DNA of 8,200 nucleotides from Veillonellaceae bacterium. Its GTDB lineage: Bacteria > Bacillota_C > Negativicutes > Veillonellales > Veillonellaceae. The stretch is from assembly GCA_902834965.1 (NCBI GenBank), contig CADFKY010000040.1:1-8200 (forward strand), in the 5' to 3' direction. Of this stretch, positions 5,663 through 8,200 are shown in pieces. Numbering within the stretch: position 1 is the stretch's first letter; every line of letters starts with the position of its first letter. The notes under the pieces are model-generated. The model was not told the DNA's origin. It worked only from the letters and a program-made list of their open reading frames with translations, and made no database searches. The position numbers and the translations under genes are program-made.

Positions 5663-6439
5663 GTGGAACAGAAATTTTTCTTTTTCGATATAGACAATAC
5701 CTTAGCTGTGTGGCCGGAAGGTAAAATTCCCGACAGTGCTCAATATAGCTTAGATGAATTAAAGCGCCGTGGTCATAGGGTGGCACTAGCAACAGGCCGT
5801 ATCCAAGTAGATGCAAAGCGCTTTGCGGAACAAGCGGGGCTTACAGATTTTGTAGCAGATGGCGGTCATAGTGTGACCGTTAATAATGAATTAGTATCCA
5901 TGATTGGTATGGATCGTGATGCGTGTATTAAGTACTTGGAGTATTTAGAATCTCACAATATTCCTTGGGCTGTAACAGATCGGAATAAATTAGGACGTAT
6001 TACACCGTATAAAGAAATTTTAGAGTGGCATCCGAATTGGGATGTATTTAAAACGACAGTAGACCCTAATTTTGACTTTCATAGTGTAGAAGAATTTTAC
6101 AAGATTTATGTGTTCTTTAAAGAAGGGGAAGAAGAGGAGAAAGAAATTGAGCATATGACACATAAGCTCATCCGTTATGGCGATGGCTGTGTTTTATATG
6201 AACCAATGGAAAAAGCCTTGGGCATTCGCAATATGCTGGATCATTTTGGCATGAAGCCTAATCAAGCTGTTGTGTTTGGCGATGGGTATAACGATTTATC
6301 CATGTTTAGACCGGAATGGCTTAATATTGCCATGGGGAATGCACGCCCTGAATTAAAAGAAAAAGCTGATTATATCACTACTGACTGTGATAAGGATGGC
6401 ATCTATAATGCGTGCAAGCATTTCAAGTGGATTGATTGA
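5663..6439 (+). CDS. Cof-type HAD-superfamily (subfamily IIB) phosphatase
   Basis: A 258-residue cytoplasmic hydrolase with all four HAD motifs: motif I DIDNTL (9-14, nucleophile Asp9 and acid/base Asp11), motif II ATGR (43-46), motif III Lys184 in PMEKALGI, and motif IV GDGYND (206-211). The cap inserted between motifs II and III, about residues 75-180, is the alpha/beta C2B type that defines the Cof subfamily. These enzymes remove phosphate from small molecules, usually sugar phosphates, nucleotides or flavin precursors, often with broad specificity; the natural substrate cannot be read from the sequence. The cap has an acidic run, EGEEEEKEIE (154-163). Translation starts at GTG, with AGGAGGG (5653-5659) only three bases upstream. 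That site includes part of the TAG stop of the DUF1653 gene, so the two are probably translationally coupled. Confidence 0.92.
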   Translation: MEQKFFFFDIDNTLAVWPEGKIPDSAQYSLDELKRRGHRVALATGRIQVDAKRFAEQAGLTDFVADGGHSVTVNNELVSMIGMDRDACIKYLEYLESHNIPWAVTDRNKLGRITPYKEILEWHPNWDVFKTTVDPNFDFHSVEEFYKIYVFFKEGEEEEKEIEHMTHKLIRYGDGCVLYEPMEKALGIRNMLDHFGMKPNQAVVFGDGYNDLSMFRPEWLNIAMGNARPELKEKADYITTDCDKDGIYNACKHFKWID

Positions 6440-6479
6440 GTTCTAATGTCCTCATTGTAGACTAAAAAAACGGAACAAT

Positions 6480-6508
6480 TTGATGGTAAATAATGACTGA
6501 TATATAAC
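6480..6508 (+). promoter_or_regulatory. Possible upstream promoter for the cyclophilin gene
   Basis: TTGATG (6480-6485), 17 bases and TATAAC (6503-6508) would start transcription near 6515 and give a leader of about 150 bases that contains the AT-rich palindrome (6531-6559) and the terminator-like hairpin (6591-6613). In DNA this rich in A and T such a match is not strong evidence. Confidence 0.3.
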
Positions 6509-6530
6509 TGAAAGTATAAGGTTATATAAA

Positions 6531-6559
6531 TTGGTAAATTTAATAATTATTTAAACCAA
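6531..6559. repeat. AT-rich imperfect palindrome with TTGGT/ACCAA arms
   Basis: TTGGT (6531-6535) and ACCAA (6555-6559) are perfect inverted arms around an A/T-only core that contains the palindrome AATAATTATT (6542-6551). It ends 15 bases upstream of the extended -10 at 6575-6583, a natural operator position. The low-GC stem and lack of an immediate T-run argue against an efficient terminator. Confidence 0.4.
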
Positions 6560-6574
6560 ATTTTCTCTAAAACA

Positions 6575-6583
6575 TGATATACT
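6575..6583 (+). promoter_or_regulatory. Extended -10 promoter for the cyclophilin gene
   Basis: TGATATACT is an extended -10 element (TG-A-TATACT) close to the one found for the minus-strand gene at the left edge. There is no good -35 at 17 bases. Transcription would begin near 6590, on the first base of the GC-rich hairpin, so the mRNA would carry a 5'-terminal stem-loop and a leader of about 80 bases. Confidence 0.45.
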
Positions 6584-6617
6584 AAAAAAGAGCCGCTCAC
6601 GGGTTGAGCGGCTTTTC
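6584..6617 (+). terminator. Intrinsic terminator or 5' hairpin between the HAD and cyclophilin genes
   Basis: The perfect eight-base stem AGCCGCTC (6591-6598) and GAGCGGCT (6606-6613) has a seven-base loop, an A-run before it and TTTTCT after it. It is the only GC-rich stem in the 229-base gap, so it probably ends transcripts from the HAD operon. Since a good -10 box abuts its left side, it may also form the 5' end of the cyclophilin mRNA or work as an attenuator there. Confidence 0.75.
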
Positions 6618-6658
6618 TATGTGAATTTTACATACATGTTAGTATATATGATACATTT

Positions 6659-6665
6659 GGGGGGG
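6659..6665 (+). repeat. G7 tract serving as the cyclophilin ribosome binding site
   Basis: Seven G end three bases before the ATG at 6669. They can pair with the CCUCC of 16S rRNA, partly through a G-U pair, and no other Shine-Dalgarno-like sequence is nearby, which fixes the start. A change in run length would alter the spacing and strength of the site. Confidence 0.7.
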
Positions 6666-6668
6666 ACT

Positions 6669-7310
6669 ATGAACTGGAAACGCTTGGCTTTATGCGCAAT
6701 GTTGGGGATTACAATGCTTGGTACAGCCGCTTGTGGTACAAAGAGTGGGGAACAACCGCAAGGTAACACTGTAAAGGCAGAATCTGTAACTATGCCTAAC
6801 TTCTCAAATGCGCCAATTGCAGATGAGTATGCTATTTTTGATACAAATTATGGTCAATTCAAAGTTCGATTGTTAGGCTCTAAAGCACCTATTACAGTAA
6901 AAAACTTTGATTACCTAGTGAAGAAAGGTTTCTATAATGGTGTTACATTCCACCGCGTTATCGAAGGCTTTATGATTCAAGGCGGGGATCCAGATGGTAC
7001 AGGTGCTGGCGGTCCAGGCTATACAATTCCTGATGAGTTCTCCAATGATTTACACTTCAATAAAATGGGCGTTCTTGCCATGGCAAACCGAGGCCCTAAT
7101 ACAGGTGGCTCTCAGTTCTTTATTACATTGGGACCTACAGATTGGTTAGATAACAAACACACTATCTTTGGCACTGTAGTACAAGGTATGGATGTAGTTG
7201 AAAAAATTGGCAAAGTAAAAACAGGCCGTAATGATAAACCAGTAGAGCCAGTAATCATCAATACTATTACGTTGGAACCGATTACTGATGATGCAAAAAA
7301 TGGCAAATAA
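6669..7310 (+). CDS. Cyclophilin-type peptidyl-prolyl cis-trans isomerase, lipoprotein
   Basis: A 213-residue protein that catalyses cis-trans isomerisation of X-Pro bonds and so helps exported proteins fold. Residues 1-21 are a lipoprotein signal peptide (MNWKR, a hydrophobic core, then LGTAA) with the lipidated Cys at 22. A linker to about residue 52 rich in polar residues and Pro follows. The cyclophilin domain (54-207) has the catalytic FHR (94-96), FMIQGGD (101-107), GGPGY (114-118), GGSQFFI (146-152) and the Trp159-Leu-Asp stretch that corresponds to cyclosporin-binding Trp121 of human CypA, so the active site is complete. Cys22 is followed by Gly, not Asp, so in a diderm host it could go to the outer membrane. 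The ATG at 6669 is chosen for the G-run site and because it gives a clean signal peptide; a frame extended to 6621 does not. The last 23 bases overlap the next gene. Confidence 0.93.
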   Translation: MNWKRLALCAMLGITMLGTAACGTKSGEQPQGNTVKAESVTMPNFSNAPIADEYAIFDTNYGQFKVRLLGSKAPITVKNFDYLVKKGFYNGVTFHRVIEGFMIQGGDPDGTGAGGPGYTIPDEFSNDLHFNKMGVLAMANRGPNTGGSQFFITLGPTDWLDNKHTIFGTVVQGMDVVEKIGKVKTGRNDKPVEPVIINTITLEPITDDAKNGK

Positions 7311-7581
7311 GGAGGTTAAGTCTGAAGAGCGGCACTATGTGTACTTGGTGCGTTGCGCAGATGATTCCTTGTATTGTGGGTGGACCACCGATATTGAACG
7401 CCGTATAGAGGCTCATAATGGGCTTATTCCAGGCGGTGCTAAGTATACGAGAGGGCGACGTCCTGTTGAATTGGTGTATTCTGAAAGCTTTCACAATAAA
7501 CAAGATGCACAACGTAGAGAATATGCCATAAAACAGATGACAAAGACTGAGAAATTGCGACTCATTGAGGGTGCAAAATAG
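7288..7581 (+). CDS. GIY-YIG domain protein (YhbQ/YazA-like, UPF0213)
   Basis: A small protein, up to 97 residues, made of one GIY-YIG nuclease domain. With Met1 at 7288, the two signature strands are YVYLVRC (17-23) and LYCGWT (28-33). The conserved helix has Arg39 in ERRIEAHN (37-44), and the metal-binding Glu is Glu78 in RREYAIKQM (76-84). GGAKYTRGRRPVELVY (49-64) is typical of the YhbQ/YazA group. These stand-alone domains are related to the UvrC N-terminal nuclease, but their physiological role is not established; nuclease activity here is inferred from the kept residues. The start is uncertain. ATG codons at 7288, 7291 and 7300 overlap the cyclophilin gene with poor ribosome sites, while a perfect AAGGAGG (7309-7315) lies downstream of them with no standard start codon at a proper distance. 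It is cytoplasmic and co-transcribed with the cyclophilin gene. Confidence 0.87.
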   Translation: MMQKMANKEVKSEERHYVYLVRCADDSLYCGWTTDIERRIEAHNGLIPGGAKYTRGRRPVELVYSESFHNKQDAQRREYAIKQMTKTEKLRLIEGAK

Positions 7582-7591
7582 TCTTTGATTA

Positions 7592-7600
7592 TGGTATAAT
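7592..7600 (+). promoter_or_regulatory. Extended -10 promoter of the DUF1934-argS operon
   Basis: TGGTATAAT is a perfect extended -10 element (TG-N-TATAAT). The hexamer 17 bases upstream, TGCAAA (7572-7577), is a weak -35, as is usual with this promoter type. Transcription would start near 7607, a leader of about 27 bases. The promoter lies just past the GIY-YIG stop codon, and no terminator separates the two units, so some read-through is likely. Confidence 0.65.
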
Positions 7601-7633
7601 ATGATGATTAATTACTGCCATGGAGGTTGAAAA

Positions 7634-8092
7634 ATGAAGCGGGTTCTAGTGTCCGTAAAAAGTGTACAACGAGATATGGACGGCAAGGATACCGTAGTGG
7701 AACTGATTTCCCCAGGTACATCACATGAAAAGGGTAATGCCCAGTATGTGCGTTATGAAGAATCTAGTGTGACTGGCTTAGATGGGGTAAAGACGACCAT
7801 TAAAATCCATGATGACTCTATTGTATTGCTTCGAACAGGGGCTGTGAATATGCGTCATCAATATGTCCGTGGTGAAGAGCGCGAATCCGTGTATGAAACA
7901 CCGTATGGTGATTTGCACATGGCCGTGAATACTCATGAATTAACAGTAGACTTTCACGAAGGCGTAGGTCATGTCCATTTAGGATATGACATTTCCGTCG
8001 AAGGTGAATGGCAATTTTATAATCAGTTAGATATAGACGTGCGGGAGGATACAGAGCATGGACATGAAGGAAATCCTGAAATCGGGGATTGA
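7634..8092 (+). CDS. DUF1934 (YwiB-like) beta-barrel protein
   Basis: A 152-residue protein recognised as DUF1934, the family of Bacillus YwiB, by its alternating strands: VLVSVKSVQRDMDGKDTVVE (4-23), YVRYEESSVTGLDGVKTTIK (38-57), VLLRTGAVNMRHQYVRGEE (64-82), TPYGDLHMAVNTHELTVDF (89-107) and GHVHLGYDISVEGE (112-125). The fold is a lipocalin-like beta barrel; ligand and role are unknown. Expected length for the family is about 140 to 150 residues, so it is full length. The ATG follows TGGAGGTTG (7621-7629) at a good distance. There is no signal peptide, so it is cytoplasmic. It lies directly before argS, the same order as ywiB-argS in Bacillus, and its last 35 bases overlap the argS start, so the two are expressed together. 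The conserved pairing hints at a link with arginyl-tRNA synthetase but does not define one. Confidence 0.88.
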   Translation: MKRVLVSVKSVQRDMDGKDTVVELISPGTSHEKGNAQYVRYEESSVTGLDGVKTTIKIHDDSIVLLRTGAVNMRHQYVRGEERESVYETPYGDLHMAVNTHELTVDFHEGVGHVHLGYDISVEGEWQFYNQLDIDVREDTEHGHEGNPEIGD

Positions 8093-8200
8093 ACAGGCAT
8101 TACAAGATACGATTAACAGCGGTGGTTTACCAGCTGGGGAATATCCAGAAATCGTTCTCGAAGTGCCACCTCAAAAAGAATTCGGTGATTTTTCTACAAA
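8058..8200 (+). CDS. argS: Arginyl-tRNA synthetase, N-terminal fragment
   Basis: The first 47 codons are present; the gene runs off the right edge. It reads MDMKEILKSGIEQALQDTIN, then a Gly/Pro linker, then EIVLEVPPQKEFGDFST (31-47). A helix followed by 'vEvP..ke.GDFsTN' is the start of the ArgS N-terminal additional domain, which contacts the tRNA D-loop. The enzyme attaches arginine to tRNA-Arg in the cytoplasm using ATP. The HIGH and KMSKS-like catalytic motifs lie beyond the window. The ATG at 8058 follows GGGAGG (8043-8048) by nine bases; a second ATG at 8064 is farther than usual. The ribosome site and first 35 bases lie inside the DUF1934 gene in another frame, implying translational coupling. 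Its position after a ywiB homologue supports the call. Confidence 0.85.
   Translation, partial: MDMKEILKSGIEQALQDTINSGGLPAGEYPEIVLEVPPQKEFGDFST

Noticed and set aside
6621..6668. Upstream start for the cyclophilin gene
   Set aside because: The added residues would precede and spoil a clean lipoprotein signal peptide, and there is no ribosome site; the G-run site fits the ATG at 6669.
7282..7512. 76-codon minus-strand frame over the GIY-YIG gene
   Set aside because: Antisense to a gene with clear family motifs; no initiation signals.
1..8200. Mobile element, defence island or CRISPR array
   Set aside because: No transposase, integrase, toxin-antitoxin, restriction or Cas gene and no spaced direct repeats are present; the only nuclease-like gene is the small housekeeping GIY-YIG protein.

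Overview
The window looks like ordinary chromosome from an AT-rich, anaerobic, diderm Firmicute of the Negativicutes, most likely Veillonella or a close relative. This is inferred from the gene families, the codon bias, the strong AGGAGG-type ribosome sites and the likely lactate/malate dehydrogenase at the left edge; no marker gene proves it. There is no rRNA, tRNA, CRISPR array, insertion sequence or phage gene.

Layout: the first 109 bases hold the start of a minus-strand gene, probably an Ldh_2-family malate/L-lactate dehydrogenase. A 580-base divergent intergenic region follows. It holds that gene's likely promoter, a CRP-like palindrome and the plus-strand promoter region. All other genes are on the plus strand: an orphan cytoplasmic molybdopterin oxidoreductase (690-2696); a BrnQ branched-chain amino acid carrier with its own promoter and a strong terminator (2826-4157); a GldA/HcxA-type metal-dependent dehydrogenase (4300-5373), followed by a DUF1653 protein (5418-5654) and a Cof-type HAD phosphatase (5663-6439), probably one operon; a cyclophilin-type prolyl isomerase lipoprotein (6669-7310) overlapping a GIY-YIG domain protein (7288-7581); and a DUF1934 (YwiB-like) gene (7634-8092) overlapping the start of argS (8058 to the edge), the same gene order as ywiB-argS in Bacillus.

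The left half has a loose metabolic theme: oxidation and reduction of small organic acids (Ldh_2 protein, molybdoenzyme, dehydrogenase with a 2-oxoacid-reductase-like pocket) and uptake of branched-chain amino acids. The right half is housekeeping: protein folding, phosphatase and arginyl-tRNA synthetase.

I found no convincing new multi-gene system. The observations most worth a second look are short. A run of nine G lies inside the molybdoenzyme gene, where any one-base slip truncates the protein before its metal ligand. Two other simple-sequence tracts form ribosome binding sites: four GAAG units and seven G. The dehydrogenase has Cys in place of the glycerol-dehydrogenase substrate Asp. 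A CRP-like palindrome lies upstream of the dehydrogenase at the left edge. A terminator-like hairpin sits at the predicted 5' end of the cyclophilin transcript.
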